Shown: piece after piece, positions 34,237-45,867 of the stretch
Position numbering within the stretch: the stretch's first letter is position 1
Layout of the letters: every line of letters begins with the position of its first letter
Assembly (NCBI RefSeq): GCF_007655135.1
Contig: NW_022204354.1
Span: 1-64,000, forward strand
Source of the DNA: Punica granatum
Taxonomy: Eukaryota; Streptophyta; Magnoliopsida; Myrtales; Lythraceae
Reading direction: 5' to 3'
DNA length: 64,000 bases
The notes under the pieces: generated by a model
What the model was told of the DNA's origin: nothing
Seen by the model: the letters and a program-made list of their open reading frames with translations, nothing else
Databases searched by the model: none
Made by a program: the position numbers and the translations under genes

Positions 34237-34246
34237 TGGCGACTCA
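34237..34246 (+). other. Primer-binding site of the non-autonomous element
   Basis: TGGCGACTCA lies five bases after the LTR end and resembles the Tat/Ogre tRNA-Arg-type primer site. Confidence 0.55.
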
Positions 34247-34665
34247 TTCTCACGTGCGTCCGTCACTAGTGACCCTCATGATTTACTAACAATGTCAGGA
34301 TCATAGGTACATCAAACACAAGAACTACGATGGACTCTGATCTCTGACCCCTCGGGATACGTAGGCGCTCCCCCCTAGAGCTCGAGTTCCTCATTGCACG
34401 ACCGGGGCATCCTCAACGAAGCAGCAGCCTCAGCGCGAGACCGATCATCGACAAATCAAGGACCTCGGGGCTATGCACGACACAGTCATCAAACAAGCAC
34501 TTGGGTCACACGACGATTCGCGAGCCATAATCACCACTGCATCACCCCAGCGTGATCTTGACTTAGTGTCAAGCGAACTGTCCTTTCAGCGCCCAGCGCT
34601 ATTCCTTAACACTGATCTTTGCTCTTGTATTCCATGCACTTCGCTACCACTACCTTGCATCGTCG

Positions 34666-35336
34666 CGGGCCCATAAACCCGTATCTTTACTTTTTCTGCA
34701 CCCCACGGGCCCATAAACCCGTGTCTTTACTCTCCCCGCACCCCACGAGCCCATAAACCAGTGTCTTTACTGTTCCGGCACCGCAAGGGCCCATAAACCG
34801 GTGTCTTTACTGTTCCTGCACTCCACGGGCCCATAAACCTGTGTCTTCACTCTTCCTGCACCACTCGGGCCCATAAATCCTTGTCTTTACTTTTCCGACA
34901 CTCCACAGGCCCTTAAACCCATGTCTTCACTTTTCCCGCAACGCACGGGCCCATAAACCCGTGTCTTGAGTCTTCCCGCACCGCACGGGCCCATAAACCC
35001 GTGTCTTTACTCTTCCGGCACCCACGGGCCCGTAAACCCTTGCCTTTACGGTTCCTACACCCCACGGGCCCATAAACCCGTGTCTTTACTTTTCCTGCAC
35101 CCCACGGGCCCATAAACCCGTGTCTTCACTCTTCCTGTACCACACGGGCCCATAAACCCGTGTCTTCACTTTTTCTGCAATGCACAGGCCCATAAACCCT
35201 TGTATTTACTGTTCCTGTACCCCACGGTCCCATAAACCCGTCTCTTTACTTTTCCCGCACCGCATGGGCCCATAAACTCGTGTCCTCACTTTCCTTACAC
35301 CATACAGGCCCATAAATCCATGCCTTTACTTTTCAT
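34666..35336 (+). repeat. 40-bp tandem array, about 17 units
   Basis: Each unit follows CGGGCCCATAAACCCGTGTC, then TTTACTYTTCCTGCACCCCA. The first units start at 34666 and 34706, and the last near 35305. Most units contain the inverted pair CACGGG / CCCGTG around an 8-base loop CCCATAAA, and a GGCCCA word that matches plant site II elements. Units differ at several positions each, so the array is not freshly amplified. Confidence 0.93.
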
Positions 35337-35577
35337 AAACTCGCGACTTATTGCTTTGAGTCCGATTTCCCTCCTCCTATTCACTGATTCCGACATCTGT
35401 TCAATAGATTTAGGTACATATGCTTAATTTCTTCCCACGCATCCAAAGCTGAGGAACCAGCGGCCATCGGGAAAGAGGTCGAAGCAGTCGCCGGAACCAA
35501 AAAGGGTTGCTTCTCATAATCTTTGGCTACATCCTCTAATCGAGCATGCAACCAAAGAGGGGCAAGCTGTCAGTACC

Positions 35578-38500
35578 CCGTTTTGGTTCACCGGCTCAAG
35601 GATATGACATCAACAAGGCTTCCGACTAGGGTTCCACAACTCTAACAAAAAAATGGCGATGGCAAGTTATGGAATTTTGCAGCACAAACAATTGATCCCG
35701 AAGAGTAAGGCACGAATTATCAATATTCGAATCGAATACAGTGGACAAAGGGGAAATCACGTCTCTGTATCATTTTCTTAGGTGAGAACGACTATCTTCG
35801 TGGATCCTAGAACTAAGTTCGATATTTTTAGATCAAGGTTTGGTGAGTTGGGGACATTTCAATGCAAAAATCACATCGAGAGCCCTTTCGAGCAAAAAGA
35901 TAAAATTCGTGGGAGTTGGGGTGCCCAAGGAGTGAATACAGCAGCTCAAGCATGGGATTCGACGCATCATATCACGGTCAATCCTGAACCTAAAAGGGTG
36001 AATTCCATATCCCTGACCTAGGAAATCGAGTTAGGTGCAATTTAACGGGTCGTTCATTCCAATATTCAATACGGAGAGAGAGTTATGAATTTTTGAGCGC
36101 ACCATGCCCGAAACTGTTAAACCGGGACAGACTCTTCAAGTTGAGGGAGAAAATCCATAAAAAAAAAATCAATTCTTCGCGTTTTCGAGCATGGATAACG
36201 GCATTGGATTCCCAATTCACTGGAGATTCAGAAAATCAAGAAAAACGAGATGCATTTTTGGCTAGATTAGTACAAAATTAAGGGTCTCCTCACAGATCAG
36301 GACCAAATTTACCGGTTCGGGCCAGCTATCGAAGAAAAATTGTTTTGGGAACTTCCCGAGGTCGAACGATCTTCAAATTTTACAAGGATGTGCCCAGCTC
36401 ATGTAGGGATCAAGAAAAACTATCACATAAACCGAAAGTGTCATGAGCAATTCAGGAAAATTTCGGATGTTCAGGTCATCCCATGGACCACTAGTCATAG
36501 CTCTACCCCTCCTGCCCTTTTTCCCCACTACCCTCATTTCTTTTTTTGGTTCTTCTTCTCTTTTCTTTTCTTTTTTTCGGTTGGTCCAAAAGAGGAAAAC
36601 CTCCAGCTCACTCTCAGCTGCTCTCCCTTAGCTGGGAACGAAAAAAAGAAAAACCCTAAGGCTTCAGAGAAAAAAAAAGGGAAGAAAAACCCTAGTAGCC
36701 TCCAACTCTTTCCTCTCTTGTCCTTTCATCTCGGACACTCTCTTGGCTCTCACGGATTTCCCTCAGCTCTCTAAAATAAACCCTGAATCCTCACCTTCTG
36801 CCTCTCCCTGCAACTGCTACTCTCTCTTAGCCGTTGGTTCTCTGTGTTCCTCATCAATCACTCCATCAATCTGATCATTTTTTTCCCTTGGCAGCTCGAT
36901 ACTGACAGTGAAAGAAGAAACCCATGGTTGCGTGCCCAGCTCCTCCCCGTTCCTCCTCCTTGCTATCCTATTGCTGCATTTCTGGTGCTGTGAGCTGCTG
37001 TTGACCATTCTTCTGTGTTGCTTCTGTTCGGGGGCTTCAATTGCCCGTTGTACCACTGCTACTGAGCTGCTCGCATTTGCTGCTGCCTTCCCCGAGTCGA
37101 TACCACTGATGCTCAGCCCTTCTCTGAGAAACTCAATCGATGAAAGAGTGCTAGCTCGTTTGACATGATTTCGACAACTTAAAGTCACGTTTATGCTATA
37201 GGCTTAGTCATGTGCAGGTTTGTGGTTCTATATATGATGACTTAGCTTTATCTCGATAGCTAGGAACTGTCCTTGATGAAGACGCTGAGTTATATGATGA
37301 TTTCTTGATCGATTCATGGTGTCTTGGCTCGGTTTACTGAACTTGATGTTGTCTCTAACAATGTGGCCGGGTTATGCTACGGCTCCTTTGTTGTTTCAAT
37401 CTTGTTTGACATGATTTCGTTAGCTTGAGGTTGAGTCTATGATATGAGCTGAGTTATCGTGATCATTTTGGATTGAATGGAAATAATGATTGATGCATTA
37501 CTACTATTTTCGACATGAGGCTAAGTTGGGCATGATAATGGAAGAACGATATTTGCTTGATGTGAATGGATGGGAAGCTTATTTTGGGATCATAATTTGT
37601 TTTCCCCTGGTGCTATAACTGATTCATTAAGGCTGCATTTAACTAAGAAAGAGGGCTCAGAGTAGTGCTTGTGTGCTATTTTCTTGATATAAAGATGGAG
37701 GTATAGTTTGGGAATACTAGGGGTGTCATTCATGGCTGAACAGAGGGGTTTAAAATCCATTTTTCGTCTAGTTTAATGCGGATTTTAGATCTGATCGGAA
37801 TTCCCTTTCTCTTGGAACTTTTGAACTACGTGTGGTTTGATAGAAGATACATAAGTTTGGTAGCGGTCTAGATGCAATCGTGGATTCTTTGGTCTGTTAT
37901 AAAACCCACGTGGAGATGAAGGGTTTAACAAAGTTCATGAAATTGCGTGCCCTCATTTGTCTTCTTTTATGTGTTGAGGCCTAGTGGCCGTAGATGTTCT
38001 TTTCCCGTATGTCTCGGCTGTATTTTATGCATAAGCTCTAAAGTCATAATGCCTTAGACTCCTTAAAACTCTTCCTTCGAGTTTTACTGGCTTTGTATTC
38101 GCTATTCTTCCGGCCCCCTCTCGTTTTTCTTTCTCGCTTTTGCATGTTATCCCAAGCTTGGGAGGAGAAGACGAGGAATGAGGAGTCATGAGAAGGAATA
38201 AGTATGGATTGACTCCAAGACGACGAGGAGACTTACCTAGGCTTAGGTTGAGTCTCGACTTGAAGGCCGCCCCGGTCCGTGGTAGTCAAGGATCTTTCGA
38301 GCTAGCTCATCCTGAGAATCTCTTGGGATCAGGTATAAATCTCCATCTTAGTAACATGCGATAGGTCTTTCGATGTTCGATGAGTGAATTCGATGATTGT
38401 GTGCCCGTGATTTGTGTGTCTGGATGTTTCCTTGATAATTTAATTAAAATCTCGCATGAATTTGGATTAATCATATAAACTCAGTTTAAAAATTGAATTT

Positions 38501-39670
38501 AAATTCAGGACAGTCAGGAATTAGAGCTTTTGTCGGACGATCCACCAATGACTGGCTCGATGTCTCGAAACTCGCAATCTAAAGCATTCAGCATTTTTTA
38601 ATTAAACTCAATAATTCCACGTACGGGGAAAGGGGCGTGTAATTGGGCTAAATAAATCACTCGGGTTTAAGCAAAGTGCATAAATTGATAAATTATCGGT
38701 AACCGCGTCGATAATTTAAGAACAAGTTCTTCTGTCATAAAATGCAAAATTTGACTAACTGTGCATTCGGCATAATCAAACACGGGTAAATAGGCAAAAT
38801 GGGATAGATTTTGGGTTTTTAGACGAAAACATTTTTGTCATAATCTTTAAAAGTCACATCGTCGCTGTACAAAATAATTTAAAAATAACCCACACATTCG
38901 AGACTTGATTACAGACATTGTGTTTGTCGGGTCCACTAAAATAACATCGAATACTACATGCCCTCTCCATCACCTTGCTTATCTGTTTAGGGTAGGAATT
39001 CGCTTGCCAAGTAACCCCGGTGCATGACCTGATAAATCACGTAAATACGGTATTTAAAACACAACTTGTCTGTATTCATATGTTTTTATCTATTTTTGTC
39101 TGTTTTCATATGCTTTTGTTTGTTTTTCTCTGTTTTTGTTGCGGGTCGAGCATGATCCTTTAGGATACGATTCACACGGGGTCCAACGCCCCTAACCGTC
39201 GATCACGGGGTCTAATTCCCCAATCACTGAGCGTGCATATTAATTTCAATTTCAGTCTTTTCAAACCACACGGTGAGCACGAGTGGAATAATGACCAAAT
39301 GCGAACCGATCGGGATTTAGTCATTGTAATTTGTATTTTTATTTGAGAGAGCAATGTGAAGGTTTTATGTTGTACATTTATTTATGTAAGAATCCCGATC
39401 AGAGAGTGGACGGTTGGAGTGTTTCCTCGAATTTACGGTGTCAAAACGGGCAAATCAAGTGCAACCCTAAATCATGCGATAAATAAATAAAATGGCAAGC
39501 CTAGAAGGCTAGAGTACTGAAAGGGCGTGTAGGATATAGGCCCACACATAATAGAACCCCCGAATTCGGAATTTCAGGTTCCGTACAGACCATTGCCTTA
39601 GCATACTAGGTGTATCTCATACCCCTAGACCCGGGCAACTCACCGGCCCTCGACCTAGGGGTCGTAAACA
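35578..39670 (+). mobile_element. LTR-B, shared by the LARD-like element and copy 2
   Basis: It starts TGTCAGTACCCCG after a polypurine tract and ends GGGTCGTAAACA, 4093 bp. From 36620 on it is nearly identical to LTR-C (1-3046), whereas it differs from LTR-A by several percent throughout. It is followed by GGTAG and TGGCGACTCC, so it is both a 3' LTR and a 5' LTR, which suggests recombination between elements. Confidence 0.85.
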
Positions 39671-39800
39671 GGTAGTGGCGACTCCTTCTCACGTGCGTCC
39701 GTCGCGCGTCCCCAGGAAGGTGGATACTCCCAAGCCGCGTTGCATAGGCGCGCGAATGCGTGCCCCGACGAGATTAAAATTCGGGTGCGCACATGTATGG
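39671..39800 (+). mobile_element. Primer-binding site and leader, copy 2
   Basis: Equivalent of 3047-3175, with TGGCGACTCC at 39676-39685. Two small length differences from copy 1 lie near 39712-39732. Confidence 0.65.
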
Positions 39801-41062
39801 TCAGCAGTTCTTGAATCGTCGATGCGATTACAAATTATTGATCGGTTTGTGTAATTCATTAAAAGGTTGAGTGATTTATTTAGCCAAGTGAAACTTCCCA
39901 ATTACCCCGTGCGTGGAATTATTGAGTGAATTAGAATTTGCCGAATGCTTTGGCTTGCACGTCCAAGCCTTGAAGCCGGCCATTGATGGACCATTCGTTA
40001 AAAACTTTAATTCCTGATTGCTTTGGAAATAAGTCCAATTTTTAACCGACTTTACATAATTAAACCGGTTCGTGTGAGGTTTTAATTAAAATAACAAGGA
40101 ATGCATCCAAACACACGAATTATGGGGATACAAAATCACGTCAACATTTGATTTGCTGATTTTTAAGCTCGAATGATCAATTAAGCCGATTTAATGTTTT
40201 TAGTCGGTTTTATGGCTTTAGGCCGAGTGAACATGAAATTCAATTGGTGTAGATTCGTTCCCATTTCATACAACCAATTTTAAGGCCGATACTTTAAAAG
40301 TCAAGTCCATGGTAAAGTCGATTTGAATCACACACCCCGATTTTAAGAGTCCGAGTTTAACGATTAAATTGGTTCATGCTATTTGGATCAAAATGCAACA
40401 TCAATGACAAAATTAACAGGTCATGTGATAAAATGAGTCTTAAGCATGCCTCTAAGTCTGAAATTTATACCTTCCTTGAGCTATGACAGGAAGAGTCGTG
40501 CAAGGCTCGAACCATCCACGAACCGAACCTCGAGCAAGATGGGCGACGTCACCTTAACCACGGAGTAGGTGCAGCAGCAGCGAAGCAATGGCATCAGCAA
40601 AGGGAGAAGATCAGGAAAAGAGATAGATATCACCACAGAAAAGAGGGAACAGTGGAAAGAACTGGAAATGAACAAAGGGAGAAGGCTTAGCTCAAATGTT
40701 TGGCGACAAGGAGCTCAAGGAGAGGCTTGCGGGCTGGCTTCGTGTTGTTCTTTTCTTCTTTCCTTCTTTTCTGACCGAAGGCGACTCTCCTCCTTGTTGT
40801 TCTATCCAGTCGAGCCCTCAAAGGAAGAAAAGGATGGCATCCAATTGATGGGGTGATCCCTTATTGGTCAGGATCTTTGATGGCCGAGAGAGATTGAGAG
40901 AATGTGAGAAAGGTTGATGGTGAGAAGGAGTAGTAGATGATGAAGCTTAGTACTTGTATGGTGTCCAGGTGGGGGCAAGTGGAGACGATGAGCATGATGG
41001 TCGATGGTCATGCTGCAATCCGAGAGCAGAGGTCAAGAAGTGATGGTTGATGGGCCGAGGTC
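39801..41062 (-). mobile_element. Diverged gypsy LTR fragment, copy 2
   Basis: Copy of 3180-4440. Around 40613-40800 several insertions and deletions of a few bases separate the two copies. They alter every short frame, which supports a non-coding reading. Confidence 0.58.
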
Positions 41063-42950
41063 CCGATTACAAATTAATGTCCAGTTCATGCAAAGTTGTT
41101 TAAATTGAATGAATTAATCGTGTGAGCGTCCCGATTAACCCGTTCGTGGAATTAATGCTCAAGGTTATTGCCGAATGCATTAATTGTGAAAACGATTCGT
41201 GATTCGATAACCGAGATGGTTTCACAAGGATCAAGGATAATTTGGTGAAATAACTAAAAATACCCTTATAACCGAATGAACCCAAATAAGTCATCGATAT
41301 TCGAATCCATGCATGTTTCGCTTGAAAGACATTTCATGTGAGGTTCTTGATGTAAAGAAGCTTGTAAATTGCACGGGATCCGAGAACGGACTTAAAACGG
41401 GAGGAAGCCTCATGGAACCCGAATAACTCCATGAGACTCTCGGCCAATTCTCATTGGAGAGAGCCGAGAGGTCTCATGGCCCATATTAGGTTCCACGAGG
41501 TTTCCACGTCTTGTTTGAATCATTTCTCGCATGCTCAAACAACAAACACGATAAATTATACGTTTTTGACAAAAGCCGGTATTGTCATGATTTGTTTAAC
41601 ACATTCAAACATGCGAACACTCACAAACATGTTATTTACGAAATCAATAAAACAATTCCGACTTCATTCACGTAAGAAAACATGAGAAAACTCGAGAATT
41701 GAGCTTGGATCGGGCTAAGAAGGTCGATCTTAGCCCGAGAAAAGCAAGCCAAGCCTTGGTCACCTCTTCTTGAGGCAAACCCGAGAGCTCTTTTGCTTGT
41801 TTTGGGTCGAGATGGTCTTCCGAGTGACGATCCAAACGTTTCCCGACATGTTAGCACGTTAATCAAGGATGAACATGCATGGCATAATGTGAAAATGCAT
41901 AAAAATATAAACTTGCATATGGAATATGTCATATACTCCATATCACTCCATAGCCATGCAAAAATATAAAAAGCCCTAATTCCTCTAAGTCGAGAATATT
42001 TTACCTAGCCTCGGGATACGAGGAAAGAGTCGGGGAAGTGTTCGAGAGTCGGGTGATTCGGTTGAACGCTTGGAAGAGTGCTTGGGTGCAAAGGATGCAC
42101 GTTCGGCAAGGATGGGCGCGCGGAAGGACGTCAGGCGCGCGGGCAGGGCATACGGGTGCACAGCAGGGCGCGCGGGAGCGCGCAGCTGGTAGGCGTGCGG
42201 CTGTGCGCGGGTACTGTTCACCTGAGATCACGGTCTTCGCCCGAAATGAATAAATCAACCTGAAATGATGAGCAAATGACTTCAAACCAAAAATCTAAGT
42301 TCATAATTGAACTCCTTGGGTCCAAAACATGTGGTCCATGGAGTTTGAAAATTTTTGAACTTAAGTCGGGATGATGAACATCGGCTTCCGACTTAAGAAA
42401 CTCAAAGCTTTCTTTGTGTTTTCTTCGATTTTTCTCTCTTGGTTTTGAAGTGTTGAAGCTTACTGGTTTTGGCGATGGTGTTGAGAGCTTTTCTTGAGAG
42501 AGAGAGCTTGGAGAGAGTGTGCAAGAAAAGAAGTGATTAACTTAATCACTTTTGGCAATTTATAGGTAAATCTAATGACACAATTAGTGAAACAAAGCAT
42601 CATTAGTGGGCATGCTTAGGGGGGGTGGTTTGATTAGGGAAATATCTAGCCCTATCCTCTTCCATTTGCATTAATGAAGAAGAGATCAAAGCATTAATGA
42701 GCATTAATGGGCATCGAAGAAGAGTTGGAGTGTTATCTTCAAACTCCTTGGATATTTTGGGCTAAGAGTGAGCAAGAGTGGAAGAGGATAAGGCTTGGCA
42801 AATTTCGGCCATCCTTAGGCAAACCGTGGGGTCCCACGGCCAAAGAGGAAAAAACCGGGAAAAAGCTCGGGTCTCGATTGGTTGCGTATTCGAAGTTCGT
42901 GGTTTGAATTGAACGTCGAATTGTCGATATACGCGAGGAAACGGATTTAA
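41063..42950 (-). mobile_element. Second minus-strand LTR-like fragment, copy 2
   Basis: Copy of 4449-6340, with the TATA box at 42557-42565 and the GC-rich patch at about 42085-42215. Confidence 0.45.
41403..41505. repeat. Nested inverted repeat, copy 2
   Basis: Same hairpin as 4787-4889, with no changes seen in the arms. Confidence 0.7.
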
Positions 42951-44173
42951 TGAGTCCAAGATTGGCATTTTCCGTGAGAAATTGCCAAATGTCTGTATGA
43001 GGCTCGGAAGCCGGTTTTGCTCCTTTTATGCATTCAGAGCGAGGTTATCCACTTCTAACAGCATATCTTGTATCTGCATCCCACGTCGGTCATTTTGACA
43101 TAAATTGTCAAATTACGTGGGCACTTGACCCTTAAGCCGGTAACGCAAATATGGAGCCGGAGATGTCCTAGGAGGCCGAAACTGGATTTCTCAGATTGCT
43201 TTCTGAGTTGCTTGGGCAATCCAGAGATCACTGTAATCTCTGTTTGTTGAGATTGGGCCTCTAAGGACATGAAAAGTGCATCTGAGACCCTTAAAACACT
43301 GCTCGGGGGGTATAGATGAATTGTGTGATTTATTCCGACGATTACACATTGAGCCTTGAGAAAGCTAGCACTGTGTAAGGTAGGCATCCGACGTCAAGTT
43401 TCCCCAAAGAGGACCTCCGGATATGGATTTTCCACTGAAAATGGCATTTTGTGCTCCTCGGAGGTTACTCGAGAAACCGAGAAGGGTTTTACTGTCTGAT
43501 TTGCCCAATTGCGTCTGTTTGCTGGAGTTTTCGGGGCAATACAGGGTCAACTTCATTTGCCGTTATTCCATCAGACTAGTCTTCGGTTATGCTCTTCCGA
43601 AGAGGAGTATGCTCGTTTTGTCGCTCGGAAGTCATTCGGGTGTCTGTATGGCTTTCAAAAGACAATCTGAAGTACTGCTCGTGCTCTGTATGATTGTGAG
43701 ATATGGCCGCATCTGATATTTGGAATTAACTTTTCTCCGAGAAACCGGCATTTTTTTACTTCCACTAAAAAGTTGTCTATATACAGAAAGTTGTTGTGTA
43801 TATAGCAGATAATTTGCGAAATGCGTTTAAAGACACTTTTCATCAGTTTGGCATTGATGTGGATTTTTGAAGTCCAATATTGGTTATCTTCCGACGGTCG
43901 AGCGAACTATCGGAAAATAGAACTATCCATGTGGTACCTTAGAAATGCCGGTTTTGGACATTGTTGAGCTCTCTTGTCACTTTGTTGCCTTTTGGTGACC
44001 CTTGGAGTCCTTCTGTCATATGCCTATGTCATATGCTCAATTTTGCCGACTTGAGGATGAATAGTGATTTCTTGCTTTGCCGAGCCGTTTTTTGTATTCT
44101 TGCTCAAGTCATAGTTTGGACCATTGCTGATATCGTTGTTTGGAATGGTGAGCCAAAATGGGGTGCTGACAGA
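42951..44173. other. Anonymous region, copy 2
   Basis: Copy of 6341-7562; no gene recognised. Confidence 0.4.
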
Positions 44174-44758
44174 GCTGTTTTGGGGCAACGAATGGATAAA
44201 CGTAACCATGTGATCTATTATGCCTCCAAAACCTTGGATGCAGCGCAGCGCAACTACTCGACCACAGAGAAGGAGCTTTTGGCCATTATATTTGCATTTG
44301 AAAAGTTTCGATCATATCTGCTGGGATCGAAAATTATTGTGTTTACTGATCATGCTGCACTTAAGTTCTTATTAGCCAAGAAAGAGTTCAAACCTCGGTT
44401 AATTCGTGGGATCCTTTTGCTACAAGAATTTGACTTAGAGATCAAGGAAAGGAAAGGATCTGAGAACTCCGTGGCAGACCACCTGAGCCGACTTGTGCGA
44501 GATGAGGAACCCCTCCTTATCTCCGACTCCTTCCCAGATGAACACCTCTTTCACGTGCAAGGAGAAGAACCCTGGTATGCCGATTTGGTAAACTTCATTG
44601 TAACAGGTACATTTCCCCCTAGATTAACTAAGGCAAAAAGGAACAAGCTGCGTAGTGACTCTAGATATTACATATGGGAGAACCATATTTATGGAAGTTG
44701 TGTAGCGATCAAGTCATACGTCGTTGTGTTCCCAACAATGAGATTCATTCCATCCTAG
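44174..44758 (+). pseudogene. Athila-type RNase H fragment, copy 2
   Basis: Same domain content as the 7563 copy. It lacks the five-base insertion, so the pol frame continues through the linker (residues such as RSDSRYYIW) until a frameshift near 44680 that both copies share. This copy therefore shows the older state of the reading frame. The first catalytic Asp region is missing here too. Confidence 0.85.
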
Positions 44759-45867
44759 CACATTGTCATTCCTATACATGTGGTGGGCATTTTGGGCCCA
44801 AGAGAACAGCTAGGAAAATTCTGGATAATGGATTCTATTGGGAAACGTTGTTCCGTGATGCACATGGATTTTGTAAGGGTTGTGAAAGGTGTCAAAGAGT
44901 GGGGAATATATCTCGTAGGAATGAGATGCCTCAAGTGCCCATGCTATTTTGTGAAGTTTTCGATGTTTGGGGCATGGATTTCATGGGACCTTTTCCTAGT
45001 TCATTTGGTTTCAACTACGTTTTGCTTGCCGTTGATTATGTCTCCAAATGGGTTGAAGCAAAAGCTACTCGGACTAACGATGCTAAAGTTGTTGTAGAAT
45101 TCTTGAAATCTAACATCTTCAGCAGGTTTGGAATTTCACGAGCCATCATAAGCAATCAAGGAACCTACCTTTGCAATCGCTCCGTTGAAGCATTAATGAA
45201 GAAGTATGGAGTCCATCACCGTGTAGCCACCACGTACCATCCTCAGTCCAATGGCCAAGCCGAGGTGTCCAACCAGGAAGTTAAGAGCATTTTAGAGAAG
45301 ACGGTCAATCCATCAAGGAAGGATTGGAGTTTGAGATTGGATGATGCGCTTTGGGCCTACAGAACTGCATATAAAACTCCAATAGGTTTGTCACCGTACC
45401 GTTTGCTTTTTGGGAAGTTTTGTCATTTACCGATTGAAATTGAGTACAGAGCCTTTTGGGAGGTCAAACAATGCAATATGGATTTGAGGCGTTCCGGTGA
45501 GGAAAAAAAATTCCAATTGCAAGAACTGGAGGAAATCCGCCTTGAGGCATACGACAATGCGGCTATGTATAAGGAATGCACTAAATTGCTTCATGATAAG
45601 GTACTCTTTCGGAAAGATTTCTCCATTGGCCAAAAGGTATTACTTTTTTATTCGAGATTGAAACTCATGCCCAGTAAGTTACGTTCCCGGTGGAAAGATC
45701 CTTTCGTGGTTTATAATGTGTTATCTAATGGGGTTATTGAAATTCAAAACTTGGAGACGAACCAAATTTTCAATGTGAATGGACATCGGTTGAAACCTTT
45801 CGTCGAGAATTTTGCAGTGTCTCTATTGGAAGAAGTGCGTTTATCGCACCCCATCTACATGGATTAG
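44674..45867 (+). pseudogene. Athila-type integrase, catalytic residue lost, copy 2
   Basis: The 397-codon frame has the same protein sequence as 8068-9261. The HHCC region, Asp102, Asn161 in place of the catalytic Asp, and Glu197 are all present. Because both copies carry Asn161, the change predates the duplication. No promoter of its own is seen; only a 3' LTR remains downstream. Confidence 0.9.

Larger units (their letters stand above)
34232..35577 (+). other. Non-coding internal region of the LARD-like element
   Basis: It contains GGATACGTAGGCGC near 34355, a block common in the leaders of Tat elements. A 67-codon frame (34473-34676) without a domain follows, then the 40-bp tandem array and a polypurine tract (about 35563-35577). 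No protease, reverse transcriptase or integrase is present. Confidence 0.65.
30237..39670 (+). mobile_element. Large non-autonomous Tat/Ogre-type LTR element (LARD-like)
   Basis: Two LTRs of about 4 kb (30237-34231 and 35578-39670) flank only 1346 bp of internal DNA with no gag or pol. A primer-binding-like TGGCGACTC follows the left LTR, and a polypurine tract AAAGAGGGGCAAGC precedes the right one. The LTRs differ at a few percent of positions. Long LTRs with a non-coding interior fit a large retrotransposon derivative mobilised in trans. The right LTR is followed again by a primer-binding site, so it is shared with the next unit. Confidence 0.8.

Noticed and set aside
34913..35113. 66-codon minus frame with repeated GPWGAGK-like motifs
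   Set aside because: It is a read-through of the 40-bp tandem array; 40 is not a multiple of three, so the apparent repeats are frame artefacts.
34666..35336. CRISPR-like array
   Set aside because: Units are contiguous 40-bp tandem repeats without unique spacers, and the DNA is plant nuclear.
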